The position numbers and the translations under genes were made by a program. Source: Paracoccaceae bacterium (GTDB taxonomy: Bacteria > Pseudomonadota > Alphaproteobacteria > Rhodobacterales > Rhodobacteraceae). From it: a stretch of 64,000 nucleotides of DNA. This document shows, in pieces, positions 47,276 through 56,300 of the stretch. The notes beneath the pieces were generated by a model. That model was not told the DNA's origin. It did no database searches and worked only from the letters and a program-made list of their open reading frames with translations. The DNA lies in contig OY282431.1 of the NCBI GenBank assembly GCA_958296035.1, forward strand, positions 1,119,001 to 1,183,000, given 5' to 3'. The stretch's first letter is position 1, and every line of letters begins with the position of its first letter.

Positions 47276-48017
47276 CGGTCCAAGAATGCTCCTTGAAGAT
47301 ACCTATTCGCTACCTGCAAAAGATATGGGCCGTTACAACTAGTGCTGTGTCACAAACTTCAAGGCACGAGAATCCAAAGCTAGTGGCCAGAGTCAGTCAT
47401 ATTGTGCCTGCTTATGCAGCATGTACCAGATTTAGGCAATGGAGTTTCGCGGCAGGTTCCCTCTGTCACCGATCCGACCCCCCTCCAAAGCAGACTAGAC
47501 GCTCTTACCTTGTGACAGGTCGCCCCAATAACTGGTCAGGAGCATTGGGTGATCCTACGGTCAACGGATTCATCCGAGCGAGTCCAACCCATCGTGAAAC
47601 AACGAATATTGGCGATTGGCACGAGACGAAGGATCGTACGCAGCGCTGATTGTTCTTCGGATTGCCGACCACATTGAGACTGTAGAGCCCGTGATCAATA
47701 TACCAAAGGCAGGAAATCACAGTAGTGGGTAATCCGCGACGCAACCATTGGAGCCGCTAACCGGGTAGCAGGCGGAGCCGAGTGGGCAGCCAACGCTGGG
47801 GACGGCCGCAGATACGCTCGATTCTGGTCGATCGGGAATTCAGGTCCTGCTGCAAGCCGGGCAAGGGTTGTGCGGGCCAGATGGATGCGTCAGTGCCAGT
47901 ATGCTTGTCAGTCAGTCCAGGCCCGCCGGGGCATGCGGTGCATATTGCGATTGAGGCCTCTTTCGCAATTGCATATGAAGGCAGTGCCCGCCTTCGGATG
48001 TGTGGACTGATAGTCGA
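47276..48017. other. Intergenic upstream of the reductive dehalogenase gene
   Basis: About 740 bases with divergent promoters expected for the antiporter and the dehalogenase. No regulatory gene, FNR/CRP-like box or riboswitch is recognised. Short frames on both strands are unconvincing. Confidence 0.4.
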
Positions 48018-51000
48018 ATGAAGCTCTTTTCTGGTCGAAGTCGACCGTGCCACCTAGGACCGTTCCCTCTGGAAAAGCTGGAAAGAGATCCGACCAGGGT
48101 GGGACCTTTCGGGGTAGAGCCAGCTGAGCAATTGAGAGCTAGCAAGCACGGCGAGCAGTCGATTGCCCACGCCATTCACCGCTTCCTGGCCATGATCGAC
48201 ACAATTCGTGACGGCGACGTAGCGCCGATCGAAGCAGAAATCCCGGCGTGTCCGGCCGAACGAGCCAAGCACCTCAAGGCGGCATGCTACTACTTTGACG
48301 CATCGATGGTCGGCATCTGCAAACTTGAAGACCATCACTTCCTGATTCGGCCCTGCCGAAATCCACAGGTCGACAATATTCGAAAGGAACTGGAGGCTGG
48401 CCAGCCGAAGACCTACTCTGCGGGTGTAGACTCGATTTATGCGGACATTTTGCAGGCGTCCCAAAAGGATTTCGGTAGTATTGAAGGTCATATCTCGGTC
48501 CTGCTGATAGCTGTCGAATACACTCGAAATCCAGGTGCAACCGAAATTGGGTGTGAATGGATACAGGACGTGCAGGCCGAACGAGCTGCATTACTTGCGG
48601 CCAATGCTGCGGTGGTAATTGCCAGCTATTTGCGCATGCTGGGATTCAAGGCCAGGAGCCACACTGCCACGACGACAGAGATTGACTTCAATGCCCTGGC
48701 GATCTCCGCCGGTTTGTGTGTAGCCGAGGAGGGTAGACCCGCAAATCCGTTTGTCGGTGACAGGCTTGGTTTTGCTGCAGTCACGTCAACAATCGAACTT
48801 CAGTGTGATTCGGTCCTGAGAGACGATGCGAGGCAACGTTTCTTGCGCCGCCACGGGTTGCAGTGGGCGTTTGGACACGGCTCGGAACGTCGTTCGAAGA
48901 CAGCGGTGCCGTTTGCCAGGCGGGAGTTCAGACGAGGTCCGCACCCCTTTGAGTCCCTGAAGCGGGTGCCTGAACCTACGACATTCATTGACGACAAGCG
49001 GGTTCCGAGGTTTCCAAAACGCGCCGATTTCTTTGCACGAGCTTTGTTCGGAGATATGGGAAAGGCTGTTCAGGAAGCGGCCAAGGGCGGCCACTACGTC
49101 ATGAAGAGTCCGATTGGCGCCTGTGCACGCCGCGCCCTGGGCGCACTACTCTTGCTTCAGTTCGGGGAGGCTCGCGGGCCGGTAGCGGCGGGCGCTGACG
49201 ATGCAAGACGAAACGGCGAGAATGTGCGCGCCGCCGCATACTTTTTGGCGACCGACGCGGTTGGCATCTCCCGGGTACCGGACTGGGCCTATTATTCCCA
49301 TGATGCAGGGGGCAATCCGATCAGGCCTTACCACAAGAACGGTGTGTCGATGCTGTTTGACCAGGGCTACGATACCATGGAAGGTGCCTCTGGCGATGAC
49401 TGGATATCGGTGGCACAGTCAATGCGTGCCTATCTTCGTTTTTCGCTGATCGGCGGTGTAATTGCCGAACAGATCCGGCGAATGGGTTACTCCGCACGCG
49501 TGCACTCGGTACTTGACAGCGAGGTGCTGCAACCACCATTGCTGCTGCTTTCTGGACTAGGCGAGGTAAGCCGGATCGGTGAGGTGATCCTCAACCCGTT
49601 TCTCGGCCCCCGGCTGAAGGCCGGCACGGTCACCACATCGATGCCCCTTGCCCATGACAAACCGATCGATTTCGGGCTTCAAAAGTTCTGCGATGCATGC
49701 AACAAGTGTGCTCGCGAATGCCCGTCGGGCGCGATAACGGCCGGGCCCAAGTTGATGTACAACGGTTACGAAATCTGGAAATCCGATGCCGAAAAGTGTG
49801 CTCGCTACAGGCTGACCAACTCTGCTGGAGGCATGTGTGGAAGGTGCATGAAGACCTGTCCGTGGAATCTCGAGGGTCTGTTCGCAGAGGCTCCGTTCAG
49901 ATGGGCAGCCTCCAACCTGCCGGCTCTTGCCAGGCCACTCGCCAAGCTTGACGACAAGATTGGCCGCGGGAGAATTAATCCGGTCAAGAAATGGTGGTGG
50001 GATATCGAACTCGATCGCACCAGCGGGCAGTATGTGGCCGCAAATGCAACACATACCCGCGAGCTGCAGACAGAGCTCAAACTGAGGTATGAAGAGCAGA
50101 CCCTAGCCGTCTATCCTGCCGACCTGATGCCGCAACCCTATCCCATCGTCCAGCCGCTGGACCGCGAGGAGGGTATCCGAAGATACCTGTCGATGTTGAC
50201 ACCTGAGGAATACAAGCAAAGGTTGCAAGAGGGCCCAGTTGACGGATTGGTACCGCAGGCACGGGAGCTTAGGGAGGTCCCGCCGACCCTGGCGGTCCAG
50301 GTCAGCAAACGCGTCCAGTATTCACAAAATGTCGCCAGTTTCGAACTCGTCGACGCCAAGGGTCGCCAACTTCCGGAATTCGAGGCTGGTGCACATGTAG
50401 ACGTGATAATTGCGCCGGAATTCCAACGACAGTTTTCGCTTGCCGGCAATCCCGCCGACCGCACGCGCTATGTGCTAGGTGTCCAGGAAGAGCGCGGTGG
50501 ACGCGGTGGTTCGCACCTCATGTTCAAGATCTTCAGAGAAGGTCGCCTGACTACCATATCACGCCCCCGGAACCATTTTCCGCTGCAGGAAGATGCGCGC
50601 AAGACTTTTTTCCTTGCCGGTGGAATTGGTGTTACGCCGCTTATTTCCATGGCGCACCGGCTGCATTCCCTCGGCCGCGAATTCGTACTGCATTACAGTG
50701 CAAGGGCGGCCCGAGGGGTCGCGTTCGAGCGCGAACTGAGACAATTCGAGTGGGCCAGGCAGGTATACTTCCATGTTTCCGATCGTGGTGGGCGGGCCAG
50801 ACTGGACGAAATCATTCCCGCCTACGAGTCCGGCTTTCACCTCTATACCTGTGGAGGAGAGCGATACATGGAGGAAGTGTATCAGACTGCGCAGGCCAGG
50901 GGATGGCCGGAGAAAGGCCTTTCGCGGGAGTTCTTTTCGGTTCCTGAGCCTCCCGAGAGAGAGAACTTTCCGTTTGTACTCGAACTGTCCCGGAGTGGAA

Positions 51001-51233
51001 GCACGGTGAATGTTCCCGCCGACCACAGTGCAGTAGAAGCACTGGCAGATGCAGGCGTCTTTATCGATACCAAGTGTTCGGATGGAATTTGTGGTGTTTG
51101 CGAAGCCAGATATCTTTCGGGAAAAATTGATCATCGGGACTATGTCCTTGCTGCCAAGGACAGGGAAGACAAGATGTTGCTTTGCTGTTCACGGGCAGCC
51201 GTTGCTGACGATCGAATTGTCATCGACCTGTAG
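48018..51233 (+). CDS. Self-sufficient B12-dependent reductive dehalogenase (RdhA fused to an NAD(P)H reductase)
   Basis: A 1071-residue enzyme of the aerobic, catabolic type (BhbA, NpRdhA), predicted to remove halogen from halogenated phenols or benzoates in the cytoplasm. No Tat signal is present, unlike respiratory RdhA. The N-terminus KLFSGRSRPCHLGPFPLEKL fits start ATG 48018. Two related segments (about residues 90-275 and 400-555) share AxYxxDAxxVGI, YLRxxGxxARxH and NPFxGxRL patterns: the pseudo-duplicated B12 module. Iron-sulfur motifs are CDACNKCARECP from C558 and CGRCMKTCPWN from C607. From about residue 750 a phthalate-dioxygenase-reductase-like part has FSLAGNP, FLAGGIGVTPL and the [2Fe-2S] ligands CSDGICGVC from C1020 plus a later Cys. 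A Rieske/diiron gene pair converges on its 3' end. Confidence 0.93.
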   Translation: MKLFSGRSRPCHLGPFPLEKLERDPTRVGPFGVEPAEQLRASKHGEQSIAHAIHRFLAMIDTIRDGDVAPIEAEIPACPAERAKHLKAACYYFDASMVGICKLEDHHFLIRPCRNPQVDNIRKELEAGQPKTYSAGVDSIYADILQASQKDFGSIEGHISVLLIAVEYTRNPGATEIGCEWIQDVQAERAALLAANAAVVIASYLRMLGFKARSHTATTTEIDFNALAISAGLCVAEEGRPANPFVGDRLGFAAVTSTIELQCDSVLRDDARQRFLRRHGLQWAFGHGSERRSKTAVPFARREFRRGPHPFESLKRVPEPTTFIDDKRVPRFPKRADFFARALFGDMGKAVQEAAKGGHYVMKSPIGACARRALGALLLLQFGEARGPVAAGADDARRNGENVRAAAYFLATDAVGISRVPDWAYYSHDAGGNPIRPYHKNGVSMLFDQGYDTMEGASGDDWISVAQSMRAYLRFSLIGGVIAEQIRRMGYSARVHSVLDSEVLQPPLLLLSGLGEVSRIGEVILNPFLGPRLKAGTVTTSMPLAHDKPIDFGLQKFCDACNKCARECPSGAITAGPKLMYNGYEIWKSDAEKCARYRLTNSAGGMCGRCMKTCPWNLEGLFAEAPFRWAASNLPALARPLAKLDDKIGRGRINPVKKWWWDIELDRTSGQYVAANATHTRELQTELKLRYEEQTLAVYPADLMPQPYPIVQPLDREEGIRRYLSMLTPEEYKQRLQEGPVDGLVPQARELREVPPTLAVQVSKRVQYSQNVASFELVDAKGRQLPEFEAGAHVDVIIAPEFQRQFSLAGNPADRTRYVLGVQEERGGRGGSHLMFKIFREGRLTTISRPRNHFPLQEDARKTFFLAGGIGVTPLISMAHRLHSLGREFVLHYSARAARGVAFERELRQFEWARQVYFHVSDRGGRARLDEIIPAYESGFHLYTCGGERYMEEVYQTAQARGWPEKGLSREFFSVPEPPERENFPFVLELSRSGSTVNVPADHSAVEALADAGVFIDTKCSDGICGVCEARYLSGKIDHRDYVLAAKDREDKMLLCCSRAAVADDRIVIDL

Positions 51234-51519
51234 CCGCGAACTGCGGATTCTGTTTGCTCGGCCAGGTTTCAGGCCCACCTATTCGCGGCGTGCTGTTCCA
51301 GCCGAAGTTCAACTGAGCCAGCGACGCGTTGGAACAGCGAAACACAAATCGTCGGCAAGATGCCCCAACAAAGGCTCTTTTCTGCCCGTATCAGCAGGAC
51401 AGCTTCAAGACCGGGGGCCGTTGCGCGGCCAGTGAGGCCAGGATCTCCTGTTGGCACAATGCGCATTCCGCGGCCAACCCGGCAATCCGAAGATGTGCGA
51501 CTAAGAGCCGATGAATCGG

Positions 51520-51837
51520 CTACCGCAATACCTGGACCATGCCATCTGCAATTCTGCAGTCAAGCATTCTGAGCTTCCGTGTCGCGGGTGCGGCCAAAGG
51601 CTTGCCCGTTCGCACATCGAAGAGTCCCTGATGTAGCGGGCACTCAATGGCAAAGCCGTCAAAGTATCCATAGCAAAGGTTGGCCCCTTGATGCGTACAT
51701 CTGGCGAGACTGACAAAAACACCCTCCTCGGTATCGTAAACCGCGAGGTCCAGGCGGCCTAGCCTTGCTGGTGTGACGTCTCCCGATACCAGGTCGCCCA
51801 ATGGCAGGATGTTGTGCCATTTCCGTTCCCTCTTCAT
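51520..51837 (-). CDS. Rieske-type [2Fe-2S] ferredoxin
   Basis: A 105-residue soluble Rieske protein. Cluster ligands are CTHQ (residues 47-49 region) and CPLHQG (about residue 66), the C-x-H...C-x2-H pattern. It would pass electrons to an oxygenase. ATG 51837 overlaps the stop of the upstream desaturase-like gene (ATGA), so that membrane enzyme is the natural partner. Confidence 0.9.
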   Translation of the reverse strand: MKRERKWHNILPLGDLVSGDVTPARLGRLDLAVYDTEEGVFVSLARCTHQGANLCYGYFDGFAIECPLHQGLFDVRTGKPLAAPATRKLRMLDCRIADGMVQVLR

Positions 51838-52799
51838 GCCTCGGAACCGGTAGCGTCAGCGCGTGGCGTTCGACCGACAATCTGGGAAATAATGTCGATA
51901 TGGGCACCGAGGTATCCGCGCTTCTCGACATGCACGAAACCTGTCAGACGGCGGTGCAAATCGGGCAGGGCATGGAAGGGCACTGACGATGCATAGTGAT
52001 GTTCGGCATGATAGTTCATGTTCCAGCACAACAGTCGCATCGGCCTGGTCACGAGGTTGGTTCGGGTGTTTTCCTTCATATCCGTAACATTCGGCCGGCC
52101 AACATGCTCGGTCATGCGTATTGCTCGCATGACAGGTTCGCCCAGGAACATGGGAATCCACCACAGCCACAAGGCGCCCCACCAGTCCAGAGCAACCGAT
52201 CCGGCAATGATGAGCAGGTAGAGCGCAAAGTAGGTTCTCGCCTCAACTATGACGGCTCTGCGCTCCTCGACCGGAATGAATTCTTCTTCTGATTTCGAGA
52301 TCCTTCCGAATACGTGGCGAATAAGTGCCTCGAACTGCGCATACCAATACGGAATCGAGCTCAAATACCACAAATACCGGCTCAGTGAGATTGGCAGTTC
52401 AATCAATTCCGGGTCGTAACCCTTCTGCTGCGTGAAAGTATGATGGTTGCAATGCTCATAGCGAAAGTACTTGTTGGGGATGACAAGCAGAAATCCGCAG
52501 TAGTTGCCCACGACTTCGTTTAGCCACCGGCTGCGAAACGGTGTGTAGTGGCAGCATTCGTGCTGGAGTGAGAAGTGGTGGACAACAATTATTCCGTGGG
52601 CGAACATTGCCGGAATCAGCCACAAGGTATCGAACGAGACAATGACAAGAGTTCCGGTAATCGCAAGCACTACGATAAACTTGAGCAGGTGCAGGAAACC
52701 GGCAAAATTTGAACGGCGCATCAATTGTCGCAATTCAGCTCTTGTTATCACGCCTTCCTTCATCGCCTGGCTAATTGGCGTCAGTACCTCGTCATTCAT
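51834..52799 (-). CDS. Membrane diiron oxygenase, fatty acid desaturase family
   Basis: A 321-residue membrane protein with the three histidine boxes of the FA-desaturase superfamily: HHFSLQHECCH (about residue 84), HCNHHTFTQQ (about 125) and NYHAEHHYASSVP (about 268), with hydrophobic segments between. These bind a diiron centre that hydroxylates or desaturates a substrate. The substrate is not readable; fatty acid, carotenoid-like or aromatic compounds are possible. The start is ATG 52799. It is coupled to the downstream Rieske ferredoxin and divergent from the M29-like gene at 53185. Confidence 0.88.
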   Translation of the reverse strand: MNDEVLTPISQAMKEGVITRAELRQLMRRSNFAGFLHLLKFIVVLAITGTLVIVSFDTLWLIPAMFAHGIIVVHHFSLQHECCHYTPFRSRWLNEVVGNYCGFLLVIPNKYFRYEHCNHHTFTQQKGYDPELIELPISLSRYLWYLSSIPYWYAQFEALIRHVFGRISKSEEEFIPVEERRAVIVEARTYFALYLLIIAGSVALDWWGALWLWWIPMFLGEPVMRAIRMTEHVGRPNVTDMKENTRTNLVTRPMRLLCWNMNYHAEHHYASSVPFHALPDLHRRLTGFVHVEKRGYLGAHIDIISQIVGRTPRADATGSEA

Positions 52800-53184
52800 C
52801 ACTAACTCGATGCAAAATTGAAATCCCAAGCTGCACTGCTACACCCGAAATCGTTCGATTTCCAGACCAGAAATCACGCCTACAGGTTCAGAGGTAGTGT
52901 TCAATCCTGCCACATGCAATCTTGAGACGCCATACCGGCGCAAGACAGTCATGATTGGCGCGATCTTCGACAGCCCGCCACTCGGTCTGGAGCCGCGCAA
53001 TACCCAACGCTGAGCGTTGCCGACAAACGGAGGCAAGCGGTCACAAACTCTTTCCCGAACCTGCCAATGGTTCTGCGTTCGCAGTGATTAGCTACGCTTA
53101 TGGGAGTCTTGCAGACAAATGCAAGTACTTTTGGCACGGTTTCGGGTAAATGGTAGGTTAGATGGAGTATACAAAGGATGGAAA
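52800..53184. other. Divergent intergenic region with an orphan short frame
   Basis: About 385 bases. The minus-strand frame 52839-53036 reads SKIAPIMTVLRRYGVSRLHV and SEPVGVISGLEIERF, which has a protein-like composition, but I cannot assign it. It could be a remnant of a longer gene. The divergent promoters should also lie here. Confidence 0.35.
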
Positions 53185-54264
53185 ATGTCTGAAGAAGTTG
53201 AGCTGGCGGCGGGAGCCAGCAATCTCCTTGAGCACTGCGCGGGCGTAACAGAAGGTGATCGCATCCTGCTCATCCATGAGGAAGAGGTACACGGATACAG
53301 TGAACTCGAAGCAGTTCAGGTCACCGCCGATTGTTGCCGCCAGAGGGGCGCCATCCCACAATTACACTATGAACCGTTTCGGCCCGAGTCACCGTCCATA
53401 ACCCGGGAATTGCAGCTTAGGATGGAACAGTCGGATGTGGTGATCTACTTTTCGCGGCTGGCCGACCAGCTCAGGTTTCAGCAGTTTCCTGAATGCATCA
53501 AGACGATTGTCAACTATGCTGCCAACAAGCAGCGCCTGGGAGCCCCTTTTGGTACTGCCGACTATCGTGCCTTTCAAACGATTCGCCGCTCGATAGACAG
53601 TATGATCGCCGCTAGCGAGCATATCGTCGTGACCTGTCCTCGAGGATCCAGGTTTTCCGGTTCAGGCGATCCAGAAATCGGCAAGGTTGGGGAAGTATTT
53701 ATCAGAAGATTTCCCATGCTTGTATTCGCGCCGGTTTCGGCACAACGCTTTAGCGGGCGTGTTGCCATGCCCCGAATCCTGGTTGGTACAAGCACCGATT
53801 TTTATAAACCCTATGGTCTCCAGACACGAGAGGTGCTGTTTGCCGACTTTGAAGCGGGACGGTTGGTGCGCTTCGATGGTCTTGAGGAAGACGTGGCTCG
53901 CGCCAATGCACATTATGACTACGTGGCGAGCAGATTTGATATCGATCGCAACCGGGTGTTTTCGTGGCATGCCGGGGTTCACCCGGCAAATGAGTACCGC
54001 CAGTCCGCACACGAAGACTACGAATTGTGGTGTAATAGCGCCTTCGGGAATCCAAGGATTCTGCATTTCCACACTTGTGGCAATATCTCGCCGGGGCAAA
54101 TTTCATGGAATGTGCTGGATCCGACAATTCGTATTGATGAGGTCACTGTCTGGATGGAAGGCAAGCTCTTGCTGGAAAACCTTGACTGTGGCTCCGAGGT
54201 CGCCCAGGCATATCCCGCCGTGGCTCGTCTGTTTGCCAATCCTTTGCAACAGTGTGGGCTGTAG
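53185..54264 (+). CDS. M29-like (aminopeptidase T-related) protein of unknown function
   Basis: A 359-residue protein distantly resembling peptidase family M29 proteins: an N-terminal ASNLLEHCAGVTEGDRILLI, a central GRVAMPRILVGTSTDFYKPYG (shown around residues 190-210) and a C-terminal SWHAGVHPANEY and RILHFHTCGNISPG, which hold candidate metal-binding His, Glu and Cys. Classic M29 residues cannot be confirmed by eye. The start is ATG 53185 with AAAGGATGG just before. It is divergent from the desaturase/Rieske pair, suggesting they serve the same pathway. Confidence 0.6.
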   Translation: MSEEVELAAGASNLLEHCAGVTEGDRILLIHEEEVHGYSELEAVQVTADCCRQRGAIPQLHYEPFRPESPSITRELQLRMEQSDVVIYFSRLADQLRFQQFPECIKTIVNYAANKQRLGAPFGTADYRAFQTIRRSIDSMIAASEHIVVTCPRGSRFSGSGDPEIGKVGEVFIRRFPMLVFAPVSAQRFSGRVAMPRILVGTSTDFYKPYGLQTREVLFADFEAGRLVRFDGLEEDVARANAHYDYVASRFDIDRNRVFSWHAGVHPANEYRQSAHEDYELWCNSAFGNPRILHFHTCGNISPGQISWNVLDPTIRIDEVTVWMEGKLLLENLDCGSEVAQAYPAVARLFANPLQQCGL

Positions 54265-54841
54265 CAAGAGTCAAGTTTGGCTGCCCACTCTGACGAAGAG
54301 TGATGGCCTCGTGCTCCGATTGTAGGGCTAGCTGCCGCAAGTACAGTTATGTCATCTTCACTACCCTGCCAATTGATCAGGCATATTGAATGGCCTGTCT
54401 TCCAGTCTGCAGTGATCACAAGACAGGCGCGGCCAATGCACAATGATCCACTGAGCCGGTGCCGTGTGTCGGCAATTCGGTGACAGGAAACTTCTGCCGG
54501 GCATCGCGCCCAGTCTGATCGGGCCTGCGCCGAACCAGTCCGCCGCCAGGCCATGCGCGAGGCGGCATGGCGCACGCCTGTCAGTTCGTCAGGAGCAGAT
54601 TCCAACGAGGAGGCAATTCCCTGGATCCTGCATTGACCTCGGTCCTGTGCAACAATCGGCTGATCTCTGTTACGCAAGGGGTTCGCGTTCAAACCGGTTG
54701 GAAAACCCGTCGGAGGGGATTCCGGGCAACCGCGGCGTGCACCCGGGCGATTCCAGGTCGAGCCAATGCCCGGTTGAGTGGCGCCTACCGACGGTAGACG
54801 CCCGACCTGCCGACCATTGCAGGTTTCCGCGCTTCAGTTGC
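54265..54841. other. Convergent intergenic region, no gene seen
   Basis: About 580 bases between the ends of the M29-like gene and the Rieske oxygenase gene. Frames on both strands are shadows or lack motifs. No clear terminator hairpin with a T-run. Confidence 0.4.
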
Positions 54842-55882
54842 TCAGGGGCGCGTGTCCGCCGCCCGCTGTTCTGCATCAATCAACCGTTGCAGGGAGCGAC
54901 GGAATATCTTGGCTCCGCCGTCCAGCCCCAGGTCGATATTGGGCGACTGCTTATGCTTCATGCCCTTGTGAACCTCGACCAGAATGTCTCTGTCTTCCTT
55001 GAAAGCCATCAATGCGCCTTCGTTCATTTTCTCGGAAACAGCTGTGTCGTCCGGGTCGGTATTGCGATGCTGGAACCAGTAATAGCGGGTCGTGTCTTCA
55101 TCTATTGGTGTCATGAAATTATACGAGATATTCACGTAGGTCAGTTTCGTTTCCGGCTTGCCATAGCCACCGGTGCCAGTCGGCGTATAGACGGATTTGT
55201 TCAACCCTATGGCCGGAAAACACATCTCGTAGTGTTGAAGACGATCGCACAATCCTTCGAACTTGACCAGATCAGCGTAGTAGGGGGAGGGGGCCTTTCC
55301 ATGGATCCATCTCGAAACCACGACGCCCCTGTCTGTCTTTTTGACTTTCAATGGTTCGTCGTCGGTCCCTGCACCAGCGAATGAGGAAACATGCACCCAG
55401 GCGACGTGGCTGGGGTCAAGGAGATTGTCTGCGACCCACAGGTAGTTGCAGTCGACGTCGAGAACGCCTCCATCGGTATAGCCCCAATCCGGGTTTTCAA
55501 AATTATCGATTGGGAAAACGGCTTCAGGATCCGCCAACTCTGCATCTCCCATCCAGATCCACAGCATACGATACCTGTCGACAACAGGATAAGACTTGAC
55601 CCGGGCACGTCGCGGGATCGCCTTGGGTTGGGTTGGCGCCGCAACGCATCTGCCGCCGCAGTCAAATGTCAAACCGTGATAGCCGCATTCGACAGTGTCG
55701 TTCTTCAGCCTGCCTTTGGAAAGCGGTAGTTTGCGATGCGGACAGGCATCCTCAAGCGCCACAGGTTGACCATCGGTGCGGCGAAAGATGACAATGTCTT
55801 TTTCTAGAAACTTGACGGCACTGAGCGAGCGGGAAAAGTCCTTGCTCCATCCGGCAACATACCAGGCGTTGTGCAGGTACAT
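54842..55882 (-). CDS. VanA-like Rieske non-heme iron oxygenase (O-/N-demethylase type)
   Basis: A 346-residue oxygenase alpha subunit. The Rieske cluster is bound by CPHRKLPLSKG (about residue 47) and CGYHGLTFD (about residue 66). The mononuclear iron site is in the DNLLDPSHVAWVH segment (about residue 152), where two His and the bridging Asp lie. Layout and N-terminus (MYLHNAWYVAGWS) are those of vanillate O-demethylase VanA and related demethylating monooxygenases. Substrate unknown. No VanB-type reductase gene is adjacent, so electrons must come from elsewhere. Confidence 0.88.
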   Translation of the reverse strand: MYLHNAWYVAGWSKDFSRSLSAVKFLEKDIVIFRRTDGQPVALEDACPHRKLPLSKGRLKNDTVECGYHGLTFDCGGRCVAAPTQPKAIPRRARVKSYPVVDRYRMLWIWMGDAELADPEAVFPIDNFENPDWGYTDGGVLDVDCNYLWVADNLLDPSHVAWVHVSSFAGAGTDDEPLKVKKTDRGVVVSRWIHGKAPSPYYADLVKFEGLCDRLQHYEMCFPAIGLNKSVYTPTGTGGYGKPETKLTYVNISYNFMTPIDEDTTRYYWFQHRNTDPDDTAVSEKMNEGALMAFKEDRDILVEVHKGMKHKQSPNIDLGLDGGAKIFRRSLQRLIDAEQRAADTRP

Positions 55883-56300
55883 GTCTGGCCTCTTGCTTTT
55901 GAATGTGGTTCGCGGCGATATACAGGCTGCAGCCGAACAAGCTCTGCAGCGGAATGCGCCTCAGACAAAGCGTTAGTTCTTAACGCTGTTACAATCCGAT
56001 TTCTTGCAAGGCGCAATGTGCATCATGCAACTTCCGGGCGCTCAATTCCAGTACGCGCAGTCGCGGCAGCTTCGAATTTTCGAGTTGAGACCCGTCTCCT
56101 GGTCAGAACTCCTCCTTGGCATTCCGGGAATTCCACCAGTCTGAAACGTGGAGCAATGAAAATCGTGACCGACAATGGGTAACTAACCAGGGGTGGTGGG
56201 CCGGATCGGCACTTGCTGAGCGACGGCTGCAATAGAGCACGCGGCGTTGAATCCTTTGCCAGACTCAGGGACGAACAGGTCGCGGTCCGGAATTGACCGT
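55883..56300. other. Intergenic, no gene seen
   Basis: About 420 bases between the oxygenase start and the 3' end of the LysR gene. It should contain the oxygenase promoter. No LysR-type T-N11-A palindrome is confidently identified. Confidence 0.4.

Noticed and set aside
48000-48017. GTG start six codons before the dehalogenase ATG
   Set aside because: The ATG at 48018 starts exactly at the conserved KLFSxRxRPxHLGPFPLE segment of the family.
48018-51233. Epoxyqueuosine reductase (QueG), which also has B12 and two [4Fe-4S] clusters
   Set aside because: QueG is about 350-380 residues and has no fused flavin/[2Fe-2S] reductase or duplicated N-terminal module; the N-terminus here fits the catabolic RdhA group.
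54464-55384. 306-codon plus-strand frame
   Set aside because: Most of it is antisense to the clearly identified Rieske oxygenase; the translation has no domain.
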